Source of the DNA: Candidatus Polarisedimenticolaceae bacterium
GTDB taxonomy: Bacteria > Pseudomonadota > Gammaproteobacteria > Chromatiales > Chromatiaceae
Length of the DNA: 55,923 bases
Assembly: GCA_021648685.1 (NCBI GenBank)
Contig: JAKISI010000014.1
Coordinates: forward strand, 1 to 55,923
Direction: 5' to 3'
The translations under genes were made by a program, and so were the position numbers. Positions 26,348-35,088 of this stretch are shown here, piece after piece (position 1 is the stretch's first letter; each line of letters starts with the position of its first letter). The notes under the pieces are model-generated. The model was given only the letters and a program-made list of their open reading frames with translations. It searched no databases and had not been told where the DNA came from.

Positions 26348-27562
26348 CTATCGAACCAGCTGATTCATCTCAAAGATCGGCAGCAGGATGGCGATAACAA
26401 TGAGCAGAACCACCACACCCATGAAAAGAATCAGCACCGGCTCAAAGATGCCGATCAGCATCTCGGCCATGGATTGCACCTCGCGCTGCTGGTTGTCAGC
26501 AGCACCCTCCAGCATTTCAGGCAGCTGTCCACTGGATTCGCCACTGGCGATGAGATGCACGGTAATGGGTGGAAACAGCTTGGTTTGGCCCAATGCCCGG
26601 CTCAGGCCGTCACCCTCCCGCACCCGCACCGCCGCCTGTTCCACGGCCTGGCGCATGGGTAGATTAGGCACCACCTGACTGGCGATGCGTAACGCCTCCA
26701 GCAGCTCCACTCCACTACCGACGAGGATGGCCAGGGTGCGGGTAAAACGCGCCGTGTTAGAGCCACGCATAAAGCGCCCGATCAGTGGCAATTTCAGTTG
26801 CATGGTCTGGTAGGCGAAGAGGATCTGCTCATTCCGCAGCAGGGCCGAGCAGCCCGCCGAGAGGGCGATGATGCCGCCCAGCACGAGGATGCCATAGTCC
26901 AGTATGAAATCACTGGCCATGATCAGCCATCGCGTCAGGGTCGGCAGCTTTTGTCCCAGATTCTCGAACACCCCGACGATCTCCGGCACCACATAGGCCA
27001 GCAGCCCGATAACGATCAGGATAGATACACTGGTCAACATGATCGGATAGATCATGGCCAGCTGCACTTTTTGGCGCATCACCTCACGGGTCTCTTCATA
27101 CTCTGCCAGCTTCTCCAGCACATAATCCAGTTTGCCGGATGATTCGCCCGCATCGACGGTGGCCCGGTAGAGCACCGGGAAGGCGTGTGGGAAGTTGCCC
27201 AGCGCATTGGAGAGGCTCTGTCCCTCCAGCACGCGCGAGCGAACACCCAGGATAATGCGCCGGATACGTGCCTTTTCGGTCTGCTGTGACACCGCCAGCA
27301 GCGCCTCTTCCAGTGGGATGCCAGAGCGACTGAGGGTGGCGAGCTGACGGGTCAGCAGCGCCAGATCGCGGGTGCCGATCCGGCTACTGCCGCCCAGCGC
27401 TGCCGGGCCGCGTGACTCTTTGGTGACCACGACCTCGACCGAGAGTGGCGTCAGCCCCCTGTCGCGCAGAGCCTGGCGCGCCAGGCGCGGGGTCTCACTC
27501 TCGATGATGCCTTTTTTTTGTCGACCCTGCTGATCGAGAGCCTGGTATTCAAATGCACCCAA
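26348..27562 (-). CDS. gspF: Type II secretion inner-membrane platform protein GspF
   Basis: A 404-residue polytopic protein with two repeated T2SF domains (about 70-195 and 270-395) and three transmembrane helices, of which the last is LILFMGVVVLLIVIAILLP. It forms the inner-membrane platform together with GspC, L and M and contacts the GspE ATPase. The TTG start is supported by GAGG seven bases upstream. It is the last gene of the minus-strand gspC-D-E-F unit, converging with lspA. Confidence 0.95.
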   Translation of the reverse strand: MGAFEYQALDQQGRQKKGIIESETPRLARQALRDRGLTPLSVEVVVTKESRGPAALGGSSRIGTRDLALLTRQLATLSRSGIPLEEALLAVSQQTEKARIRRIILGVRSRVLEGQSLSNALGNFPHAFPVLYRATVDAGESSGKLDYVLEKLAEYEETREVMRQKVQLAMIYPIMLTSVSILIVIGLLAYVVPEIVGVFENLGQKLPTLTRWLIMASDFILDYGILVLGGIIALSAGCSALLRNEQILFAYQTMQLKLPLIGRFMRGSNTARFTRTLAILVGSGVELLEALRIASQVVPNLPMRQAVEQAAVRVREGDGLSRALGQTKLFPPITVHLIASGESSGQLPEMLEGAADNQQREVQSMAEMLIGIFEPVLILFMGVVVLLIVIAILLPIFEMNQLVR

Positions 27563-27596
27563 GGTGATGCCTCGGTATTTTAGGGTTCAGGGCTTT

Positions 27597-27622
27597 GGAA
27601 ATGGGACTAAACTCCCACTTCC
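27597..27622. repeat. REP-like palindrome, half copy, between gspE and gspF
   Basis: GGAAATGGGACTAA followed by ACTCCCACTTCC is a 26-bp imperfect palindrome with the same core as the repeats at 4764 and 19341. It sits two bases after the gspE stop codon. Confidence 0.6.
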
Positions 27623-27624
27623 GA

Positions 27625-29127
27625 TTAATTTTCATGTGCCACCCGAATCACCTCTTCCAGACTGGTTTCACCGCTGATTGCCTTCTCTCTAGCGTTTTGC
27701 AGCATGCTGCGTGAGCGGGTGCGCGCCTGGTTATTCAGTTCATGCTCACCTGCACCATCATGAATAAGGTTTTTCATTGCATCATCAATCACGACCAGCT
27801 CAAAGATGCCGCTTCGCCCGCGATAACCCTGATAGTTACATCTCTTGCACCCTTTGGGTCGATAGAGCGTTAGGGTTTTGGCGGCTTCAGAGGTGATATC
27901 CAAAGTATCCAGCTCTGCCTGCGTGGCGCTGTAGCCCTCTTTGCAGTCGGGGCAGAGTTTGCGCAGCAGCCGTTGTGCCAGTACACCGATGATGCTGGAT
28001 GAGAGCAGAAAGGGCTCGACCCCCATATCACGCAGTCGGGTGATGGCGCCAACAGCAGTATTGGTGTGCAGGGTCGACAGCACCAGATGGCCGGTCAGAC
28101 TGGCCTGGACGGCGATCTCTACCGTCTCCAGATCGCGGATCTCACCCACCATCACAATATCGGGATCCTGGCGCAGGATGGCGCGCAGCCCCCGGGCAAA
28201 GGTCATATCGACCTTGGGATTGACCTGGGTCTGGCCGATACCATCCAGATAGTATTCGATAGGATCCTCTACCGTCAGGATGTTTCGCTTGCGGTCGTTG
28301 AGGGTACTGAGCGCCGCATAGAGCGTGGTGGTTTTACCGGAGCCGGTGGGGCCGGTGACCAGGATGATGCCATGCGGTCGCCGGATCAGTGACTCCATAA
28401 CCGTCAGCTCATCCTTGCGGGTGCCCAGCTGCTTCAGATCCAGCCGCCCAGCCTGCTTGTCCAGCAGACGCAGCACAATGCGCTCACCGTGGATGGAGGG
28501 GAGGGTCGAGACACGCACATCCACCGCCCGGCCGCCGATGCGCAGTGAGATGCGGCCATCCTGTGGCAGCCGTTTTTCAGCAATATCGAGTTTGGCCATC
28601 ACCTTGAGCCGGGAGATCACCATCGGCGCCATAGCGCGTAGTGGTTGCAGAATCTGCCGCAGTACGCCATCGACCCGCAGGCGCACCACCATTTTGTCTT
28701 CAAAGGGTTCGATGTGGATATCAGAGGCGGCCTCTTTTACCGCTTCGGCCAGTAGTGCATTAATGAGGCGAATGATCGGAGCCTCGTCGGCGCTTTCGAG
28801 CAGATCTTCCGGTTCGGGCAGCTGATCGGCGATGTCGTTCAGATCCAGATCATCACCGATATTGTCCATCATCTGCTGGGCTTCGGCAGAGCCTTGCTCG
28901 TAGGTTTTTTGCAGCAGGATGTTGAATTCATCTTCCGTAAGCGGCTCAAAATGGGCAGGAGCGCCCAGGTAGCGCTGGGCCTCGATCAGTGCCAGCGCCG
29001 TGCTCTCCTCCAGGTGCACGATGGTTCTCTTTTCGTCATCCTCTATTTTAATCAGCACACCATGTCGTTTGGCGAAGCTGTAGGGGAGCTGGGCGTGATC
29101 CTGTCGGTCGCTTTGAAGCTCAGCCAT
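27625..29127 (-). CDS. gspE: Type II secretion ATPase GspE
   Basis: A 500-residue AAA-like secretion ATPase. An N-terminal MshEN/GspL-binding region lies at about 1-95. The motor domain follows, with Walker A GPTGSGKTTTLY (about 265), an Asp box, Walker B (DPDIVMVGEIRD) and a His box. The tetracysteine zinc finger is CPDCKEGY ... CKRCNYQG, typical of GspE. It powers pseudopilus assembly from the cytoplasmic face. It is encoded between gspD and gspF. Confidence 0.97.
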   Translation of the reverse strand: MAELQSDRQDHAQLPYSFAKRHGVLIKIEDDEKRTIVHLEESTALALIEAQRYLGAPAHFEPLTEDEFNILLQKTYEQGSAEAQQMMDNIGDDLDLNDIADQLPEPEDLLESADEAPIIRLINALLAEAVKEAASDIHIEPFEDKMVVRLRVDGVLRQILQPLRAMAPMVISRLKVMAKLDIAEKRLPQDGRISLRIGGRAVDVRVSTLPSIHGERIVLRLLDKQAGRLDLKQLGTRKDELTVMESLIRRPHGIILVTGPTGSGKTTTLYAALSTLNDRKRNILTVEDPIEYYLDGIGQTQVNPKVDMTFARGLRAILRQDPDIVMVGEIRDLETVEIAVQASLTGHLVLSTLHTNTAVGAITRLRDMGVEPFLLSSSIIGVLAQRLLRKLCPDCKEGYSATQAELDTLDITSEAAKTLTLYRPKGCKRCNYQGYRGRSGIFELVVIDDAMKNLIHDGAGEHELNNQARTRSRSMLQNAREKAISGETSLEEVIRVAHEN

Positions 29128-29132
29128 CAGAT

Positions 29133-31052
29133 CTATTGAATCACTATTTCGCTTACGGGCGCTCCACCACCGAGCGGGGGCAGTAGCGGGCGGCTGTTGT
29201 CAGGTACCAAGTTGAGTTGCCACTTCTCCTGATTCTTGTCGATATTCATCTGCAGGTTTCTGATGTAGTCGTACTTTGAGTTGGTCAGCCGCAGGCTGGT
29301 GCGCCGGTCGCGGATGATCTCGGGGCGTAGAAAAATCATCAGGTTGGTTTTATTGGTTGTGGTGCTGGTGTTTCTGAACAGCAGCCCCAGTATGGGGATA
29401 TCTCCCAGCAGAGGCACCTTGGAAACAGACTCTGTGAGGTTGTCTTTGATCAGCCCACCCAGCACGATAGTCTGTTTGTCATCTACCAGTATGGTAGTTT
29501 CCAGTGTCCGTTTGTTGGTTGTCAGCTCATTCCCTGATGTGCCTGGAACAACGCTTGACACCTCCTGCTCGATCTCCAGCTTGATGGTGTCGCCTTCGTT
29601 GATCTGCGGGGTAACGGTCAGTTTGATGCCCACATCGTGGCGCTCGATGGTCTGGAACGGGGTGGAGGTGTTGTTGCCAGTGGACGGGGTGTATTGCCCC
29701 GTAACAAAGGGGACATTTTCGCCGACATGGATGGTGGCCTTCTCATTATCCATGGTGAGCAGCGATGGTGTGGAGAGGATGTTAGTGTCCGTGTCTTTCG
29801 CAAAGGCTCTGACCGCTGCACGCAAGCTGCCACCCGTGTAGTAACCCAGACTAAATCCTTGCCCTACATTGGTAAACGGCAGAAGGGATTGTGCATCAAA
29901 GCCCTTGCCGCCTGGGGTAGCGGGATTTGAGATGGTGGCATCTTCAGTCCTAATGCCACCGGGGGATGCGGTCTGCCACTCCACCCCCAGTTCAACGGCT
30001 TTTTCATCAGACAGCTCTGCAATCACGGCCTCGATATAGACCTGGGCGCGGCGAATATCGAGCTGGTTGATCACCTGCTTGAGCGAACGCATGATCAGTG
30101 GCGGCGCCGTAATAACCAGCGCATTGGTCGCTTCATCGGCCTGAATATCAAACTGGGGTTTTGCCTGTGCCCCTTTCTTGACCTCTTTTTCAGCCTCCAG
30201 CTGTTTGCTGCCAATACCCTGTAACACCGTCACCAGATCCTTGGCCTGTGCGTAGCGCAGATAGACCACCTCAGTCAGTCCCTCCACAGTAATCGGAGAG
30301 TCCAGATGTGCAATCAGCGCGCGCAGCTCCAGCCGCAGGTCCGGGTTTCCGCCCAGCAGGATGCTGTTGGTTCGCGGGTCGGCTACCAGAATAGGCTGCT
30401 GCCCCGGCGGTGCCTTGCCCTTTTGTGCGTTGTTGCGCAGCGATGTCAGCACCTGAACCAGGTCGGCCGCATTGGCATGCTCCAACGGAAGGATCTCCAC
30501 CTCATTGCTGCCGAGCCGGTCGATGCGTCGGACAATGCTGATCACGCGCTCCATGTTGGCGATGGAGTCCGAGATGATCAGGGTGTTGCTATCCGCATGC
30601 ACCCCCAGGTGCGCCTGCTGCGGCATCAGTGGGCGCAGAATCGGCACCAGCTGTGAGGCCATGACATGCTTGACGGAGATGACGCGGGTAACCGTCTCAT
30701 CCGTGCGGCGGGTCTGGGTCTGGGTGATGGTACGAATGTTGTCCTGTTTGGCAATAGTATTGGGCACAATCTTGTTGATGTCGCCGCTGGGAACCACCGC
30801 AAACCCATGCACCTTGAGCACAGAGAGGAAGATCTCGTAGATATGATCACGGTTGCTGGGGGTGGATGAGATGACCGTCACCTTGCCCTTGACACGCGGA
30901 TCCACAATAAAGTTCTTGCCGGTCATCTCGGATACGGTATTGATCAGCACCCGAATGTCGGCATTGTTTAGGTTCAGCGTAAGGGTGCCCTCGGCCCAGA
31001 GCGGCCCGCAGAGGATGAACAGTAAAAAGATTAACTGGAGATGCTTGAACAT
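29133..31052 (-). CDS. gspD: Type II secretion secretin GspD
   Basis: A 639-residue outer-membrane secretin. It has a signal peptide (LIFLLFILCGPLWAEG), an N0 domain (about 25-95), N1-N3 ring domains (to about 340) and the C-terminal secretin core (about 400-600). Landmarks in the core are VGENVPFVTGQYTP and KTNLMIFLRPEIIRD. It forms the channel through which folded proteins leave the periplasm. A separate pilotin gene is not seen nearby. Confidence 0.97.
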   Translation of the reverse strand: MFKHLQLIFLLFILCGPLWAEGTLTLNLNNADIRVLINTVSEMTGKNFIVDPRVKGKVTVISSTPSNRDHIYEIFLSVLKVHGFAVVPSGDINKIVPNTIAKQDNIRTITQTQTRRTDETVTRVISVKHVMASQLVPILRPLMPQQAHLGVHADSNTLIISDSIANMERVISIVRRIDRLGSNEVEILPLEHANAADLVQVLTSLRNNAQKGKAPPGQQPILVADPRTNSILLGGNPDLRLELRALIAHLDSPITVEGLTEVVYLRYAQAKDLVTVLQGIGSKQLEAEKEVKKGAQAKPQFDIQADEATNALVITAPPLIMRSLKQVINQLDIRRAQVYIEAVIAELSDEKAVELGVEWQTASPGGIRTEDATISNPATPGGKGFDAQSLLPFTNVGQGFSLGYYTGGSLRAAVRAFAKDTDTNILSTPSLLTMDNEKATIHVGENVPFVTGQYTPSTGNNTSTPFQTIERHDVGIKLTVTPQINEGDTIKLEIEQEVSSVVPGTSGNELTTNKRTLETTILVDDKQTIVLGGLIKDNLTESVSKVPLLGDIPILGLLFRNTSTTTNKTNLMIFLRPEIIRDRRTSLRLTNSKYDYIRNLQMNIDKNQEKWQLNLVPDNSRPLLPPLGGGAPVSEIVIQ

Positions 31053-31179
31053 GGGGTACCGTTTCTTTGTTCCTTTAATTCGGATTGATTTCTGTTATTG
31101 CAGGCTGGGCGCTATGGGCAGCGGATTCATTATGCGGGAAATAGAGATCGATTCAAGCTGCACGGCTGGCCCCTGACAT

Positions 31180-31875
31180 TTACCGGGCAAACCTCTTGCG
31201 CAACTCTGCCATCTCGTCGATCAGCGCCTGCCGCTCACTGCGCTGGTTGCCTGAGGCGCTGGCAGGCCGTGGGACCCTCTTTTGCACCGCAGGTCTACCG
31301 CGTACGGTTGCTGGTTGACGCTCTTGGGTGGTGAGCATCTGTTGCCCCCCTTCATCCATTAAGGGGCGGGGCAGCGCGAGGGATTCATGCCGCCCGTTAC
31401 GCTCCAGTATGACCCGGAAAGCCTCCACGGCGAACAGCGTGGCGCCACCAGGGATCTCATCACCGACCCGATACATCGCCTGTGCATTGTCGGATGAGCT
31501 GATAATGGCCCAGCTCTCCTGCGCGCCGGATTTGCCGAGAATCGTACCCTGGAGGGTCAGCGCCAGCGGGGTTGTGGGGGCTTCAATGATCTCTCTTTTA
31601 ACACTGCTCTGAGGCTGGCTGGAGCCATCGCCAAACAGATGCCAGCCTGGGATCTGGCTCAGGTTGACCGTGCTGGCAGGCGGCTGGGCATCGCTACGGC
31701 TGCGCAGGATTATCTCTCCTCCTTGATCGGTTCCCTGGGTTGCACGGTAGGCATTGAACATGTCGAACAGAATCAACACAAGCAGTGCCGCAGACCCAAG
31801 CGCCGCTACGGTCGGCAGCAGCCGGGGTAAAAGAGATTGGGCGTGGTTCACAGGTTGTTTCGGGGCTCTTGCCAA
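31180..31875 (-). CDS. gspC: Type II secretion protein GspC
   Basis: A 231-residue bitopic protein with one transmembrane helix (about 20-40) and a periplasmic homology region (about 85-170: LTLQGTILGKSGAQESWAII, split as LTLQGTILG and SWAIISSSD). The C-terminus is basic and Pro-rich with a short coiled coil in place of a PDZ domain. It links the inner-membrane platform to the GspD secretin. The start is a TTG with only a weak ribosome site; a GTG at 31851 is possible. It is divergent from gspG with 200 bp between them, and 127 bp separate it from gspD. Confidence 0.85.
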   Translation of the reverse strand: MARAPKQPVNHAQSLLPRLLPTVAALGSAALLVLILFDMFNAYRATQGTDQGGEIILRSRSDAQPPASTVNLSQIPGWHLFGDGSSQPQSSVKREIIEAPTTPLALTLQGTILGKSGAQESWAIISSSDNAQAMYRVGDEIPGGATLFAVEAFRVILERNGRHESLALPRPLMDEGGQQMLTTQERQPATVRGRPAVQKRVPRPASASGNQRSERQALIDEMAELRKRFAR

Positions 31876-32075
31876 TCCAAAGCTATAGTATAGATGTGAA
31901 TGGTTCCTTTGGTTTTATTATGGTGCCGATCCTGCAAAGATTATCTTTGGTGACGAACGCCAATATAATGCCTGATAGCAGCTATTAATGGTAGGCTCTG
32001 TTTTGTATCCGGGCAGTGACAGTCGGCTCTCTGGCCGGGGTTGGCCCTTAAATGATTTACGGAGGTAAAGTGAAG

Positions 32076-32531
32076 ATGTTTGCCAAAAGGCACAACTGCA
32101 GTGGGAAGAGGAGCGCGTCTGGCTTCACGCTGATCGAGGTGATGGTGGTAGTGGTTATTCTGAGCATCCTGGCCGCCATCGTGGTGCCCAAAATCATGGG
32201 CAAACCGGATGAAGCACGTATCACCAAGGTGCAGTCGGATATTCGTTCGATCTCTGCTGCGCTGGATCTCTACCGTCTGGACAACTTCACCTATCCCACC
32301 ACGGATCAGGGGATCGAGGCACTGGTCACTGCACCGGGAGGGCTGGCCAATGGCGCCCGCTATCAGGAGGGTGGTTATATCGACCGCGTGCCAAAAGACC
32401 CCTGGGGCAACCCCTATAACTATCTCCAGCCTGGCACTCATGGTGCTTATGACCTCTACTCCTTTGGCGCAGACAATGCACCAGGCGGCCAGGGGATCAA
32501 TGCCGATATCGGGAACTGGACTGCGGAGTAG
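32076..32531 (+). CDS. gspG: Major pseudopilin GspG
   Basis: About 151 residues. A prepilin leader ends at Gly before FTLIEVMVVVVILSILAAIV, with the essential Glu at +5. The globular part has the Ca-binding/Pro-rich GspG signatures (VPKDPWGNPYNYLQPG, DLYSFGADNAPGGQG). GGAGG at 32061 supports either the GTG at 32070 or the ATG at 32076. It builds the piston-like pseudopilus and opens the plus-strand unit gspG-H-I-J-K-L-M. Confidence 0.96.
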   Translation: MFAKRHNCSGKRSASGFTLIEVMVVVVILSILAAIVVPKIMGKPDEARITKVQSDIRSISAALDLYRLDNFTYPTTDQGIEALVTAPGGLANGARYQEGGYIDRVPKDPWGNPYNYLQPGTHGAYDLYSFGADNAPGGQGINADIGNWTAE

Positions 32532-32534
32532 CGA

Positions 32535-33113
32535 GTGGCTGGAAGATGGCTCTCCAGCCTGTTGATGCCCTTGCGGCACCCGCGAGCTGGTTTTACGCTG
32601 CTGGAGCTGCTGATTGTTATCTTTATCATCTCGCTTATTTCAGCGGGATTTGTAAGGGTGCTGGTGGGCTTTGGCGGCACCACGCTTTCGCTGGAGGATG
32701 AGACAAGACGGCTGCACCGGCTGCTGACCCTGACCGCGCAACAGGCTATCTTGCAGGGGAATGATATTGGCCTTCTGGTTGAGGCGGACGGCTATCACTT
32801 TGTTCTGCCCGTTAAGGATTATTCGCTAGCTTTTGAGGATGATGATCTGCTTCAGTATCATCAGTTGCCACAGGGCTGGCGTCTGGAGTTACAGCAGGAT
32901 GGTCAGGTCATCCCGCCTGTGGAGGTCGCGATAAACAAAGAGGCGACAGAAAAAGAGACCAAGCAGCCAGCGCCATCCATCATTTTTTACGGCAGTGGCG
33001 AGATAACCCCCTTCCAGTTGCGCATCTACGCGATTGATCATCCCGAGCCCACCGTAGTCGAAGCCAAAGAGAACGGAGAGATCGAGGTGCGTTTTCAGGA
33101 GCCGGATCAGTGA
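32535..33113 (+). CDS. gspH: Minor pseudopilin GspH
   Basis: A 192-residue type IV pilin-like protein with the processing site AG/FTLLELLIVIFIISLI (about 18-34) and a longer, weakly conserved beta-rich body. The start is a GTG four bases after the gspG stop; an ATG at 32565 would shorten the leader by ten residues. It overlaps gspI by GTGA. Position and leader identify it as GspH rather than sequence identity in the body. Confidence 0.88.
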   Translation: MAGRWLSSLLMPLRHPRAGFTLLELLIVIFIISLISAGFVRVLVGFGGTTLSLEDETRRLHRLLTLTAQQAILQGNDIGLLVEADGYHFVLPVKDYSLAFEDDDLLQYHQLPQGWRLELQQDGQVIPPVEVAINKEATEKETKQPAPSIIFYGSGEITPFQLRIYAIDHPEPTVVEAKENGEIEVRFQEPDQ

Positions 33114-33481
33114 CCTCAAAAGCGAGACAAACCGGATTTAGCCTCATGGAGGTGCTGGTGGCACTTGCGGTATTGGCTATTGCGATGGCGGCACTGGTTG
33201 AATCTGCAGGCAGTTTCACCTCAAACCAGGCCTATCTGGAAAATAAAACCCTTGCCCATTGGGTCGCACTGGATCAGTTGACCCTGCTGCGGATATCCGA
33301 CAGCCCCTCCCTTGGCTCGCAGGAGGGGGAGCAGGAGATGGCCGGCCGAATATGGAACTGGAGTCTCCGGCTCTCATCAACGCCCGACCCGGATGTCATG
33401 CAGGCAAAAGTCACCGTTAAACAGGAATACAGCGAAACCGTGTTTGCCCTGCTCACCGGCTATGTCGAGGTAAAACAGTAG
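33110..33481 (+). CDS. gspI: Minor pseudopilin GspI
   Basis: A 123-residue small pseudopilin with prepilin leader TG/FSLMEVLVALAVLAIAMAAL and the GspI body (AYLENKTLAHWVALDQL, as in the family NKTxAxWVAxNQ motif). It starts with GTG overlapping the gspH stop and ends overlapping the gspJ start (TAGTG). With GspJ and GspK it caps the pseudopilus tip. Confidence 0.94.
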   Translation: MTSKARQTGFSLMEVLVALAVLAIAMAALVESAGSFTSNQAYLENKTLAHWVALDQLTLLRISDSPSLGSQEGEQEMAGRIWNWSLRLSSTPDPDVMQAKVTVKQEYSETVFALLTGYVEVKQ

Positions 33482-34083
33482 TGTCCCTGGGGCAAAACAA
33501 CCGTGGTTTCACACTGATTGAGGTGTTGATTGCACTGGCGGTTTTTTCGGTAATGTCCGTAATGGCCTATGGCGGATTGAAGGCGGTTCTGAATGCACGC
33601 AACGGCACAGAGCGGGCCGCAGAGAGATTGACCGAACTACAGATGGCCTTTCTCTTGATACAGCAGGATATGCGGCAGATGCTGCCACGCAGCATCCGTG
33701 GCGAGTATGGTGAACCGGAGTCGGCGCTGTTTGCCGACTCGGGGGCCGATTACCAGATCGCCTTTACCCGGGGGGGAAGAGACCACCCCCGCCGACCAGG
33801 CCGCAGTGGGCTCTATCGGGTCGCCTACCAGTGGGAGGGGGATGAGCTAAAACGCCTGGTCTGGTCTGCACTGGATCGTGCGGATGACAGCCCCCCCAGG
33901 AAGATGGTGCTGTTGCGCGGCGTGAGAGATGTTGCCTTTAGCTTTTTTCAGGGTGGCTGGAGCTCCAGCTGGCCTGTGCCAGGTGCCGATGTGAACCTGG
34001 ATTCACTGCCAAGAGCCGTTGAGATGGTGGTTGTGCTGGAGGATTGGGGCACCATTACCCGCACTTTTGCCACACCATATTGA
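33481..34083 (+). CDS. gspJ: Minor pseudopilin GspJ
   Basis: A 200-residue pseudopilin with leader RG/FTLIEVLIALAVFSVMSVMA. The body has the family pattern around ERLTELQMAFLLIQQDMRQML and a conserved LYRVAYQWEGDELKRL region. The GTG start overlaps the gspI stop. It belongs to the tip complex with GspI and GspK. Confidence 0.94.
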   Translation: MSLGQNNRGFTLIEVLIALAVFSVMSVMAYGGLKAVLNARNGTERAAERLTELQMAFLLIQQDMRQMLPRSIRGEYGEPESALFADSGADYQIAFTRGGRDHPRRPGRSGLYRVAYQWEGDELKRLVWSALDRADDSPPRKMVLLRGVRDVAFSFFQGGWSSSWPVPGADVNLDSLPRAVEMVVVLEDWGTITRTFATPY

Positions 34084-34095
34084 ATTTTGCAATTA

Positions 34096-35088
34096 ATGAG
34101 CCGAACGCCAAAAAAATCTGCGGGTATTGCCCTGGTTACTGTGCTATTGGTAGTTGCTACTGCTACCATTGCAGCGGTATCAATCAGCTCGCGCCTGCAG
34201 GTGGATATCCGTCGCACAGAAAACCTGTTGCGTGCGGATCAGGCCTGGCTGCATCTACTGGGTATCGAGAGCTGGGCCAAAGGCATGCTGGCTGAGGATC
34301 TCAAAAAAAACCCGGAGATTGACAGCCAGGACGAAACGTGGAATGAGCCGATGAAGGATGAGGTGGAAGGCGGCGTGGTGGAAGGAAAGATCGTAGATCG
34401 GCAGGGGCTGTTTGATCTCAACCGGCTGCTGAGGCCAGCTGACGAAGAGGCCCAGATACCGGGTGCCCGGCCACCGCCGTCGATAGTGAGCGAAGAGGAT
34501 GTCAACCGCTTTAAACGGCTGCTGGTAAATCTGGAGCTGGATGAGCTGCCAGTGGATGAGTTGACGGACGCCCTGCTGGACTGGCTGGATGAAGACAGGC
34601 TACCAAGAGACCTTGGTGCCGAGGATGGCTTCTACCAATCACTGCAACCAGCCTATAGCGCTGCAAACCGTCTGATGGCGCATCCCAGTGAGCTACTATT
34701 GGTAAAGGGCTTCACCCCGGAGATCTATGAGAAGCTGGCAGGCTTTATCACGGCACTGCCTGAACGTGTCGAGCTTAATGTCAATACCGCAGAGGTAGAG
34801 GTGCTACAGAGCTGGTTTAAGGGCTTTCAATACAAGGATGCTGAGGCGCTGGTCGATGAGATGAAAACATCACCCTATGATGATGTTGGCAGTTTTATGA
34901 CGGATGGCCTGGCACGTTTCAACCTGACCACCTCCTCAAGGGATGGATTAGGTGTCGGGAGCAGCTATTTCAGACTGCACAGCAAAGTGACCGTAGGCAA
35001 GAGCAAGGTGGCTGTAGCCTCCCTGCTGCGCCGATTGCCAACAGGCGATATAGAGGTACTCCAGCGCATGCGAGAGGATATGTTTTAG
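34096..35088 (+). CDS. gspK: Minor pseudopilin GspK
   Basis: A 330-residue pseudopilin. It has a leader with GIALVTVLLVVATATIAAVS, which lacks the usual Glu at +5 as expected for GspK, and the large alpha-helical insertion domain (LDELPVDELTDALLDWLDED). The ATG at 34096 is chosen over a TTG three codons upstream. Its stop overlaps the gspL GTG start (TAGTG). It caps the pseudopilus. Confidence 0.94.
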   Translation: MSRTPKKSAGIALVTVLLVVATATIAAVSISSRLQVDIRRTENLLRADQAWLHLLGIESWAKGMLAEDLKKNPEIDSQDETWNEPMKDEVEGGVVEGKIVDRQGLFDLNRLLRPADEEAQIPGARPPPSIVSEEDVNRFKRLLVNLELDELPVDELTDALLDWLDEDRLPRDLGAEDGFYQSLQPAYSAANRLMAHPSELLLVKGFTPEIYEKLAGFITALPERVELNVNTAEVEVLQSWFKGFQYKDAEALVDEMKTSPYDDVGSFMTDGLARFNLTTSSRDGLGVGSSYFRLHSKVTVGKSKVAVASLLRRLPTGDIEVLQRMREDMF

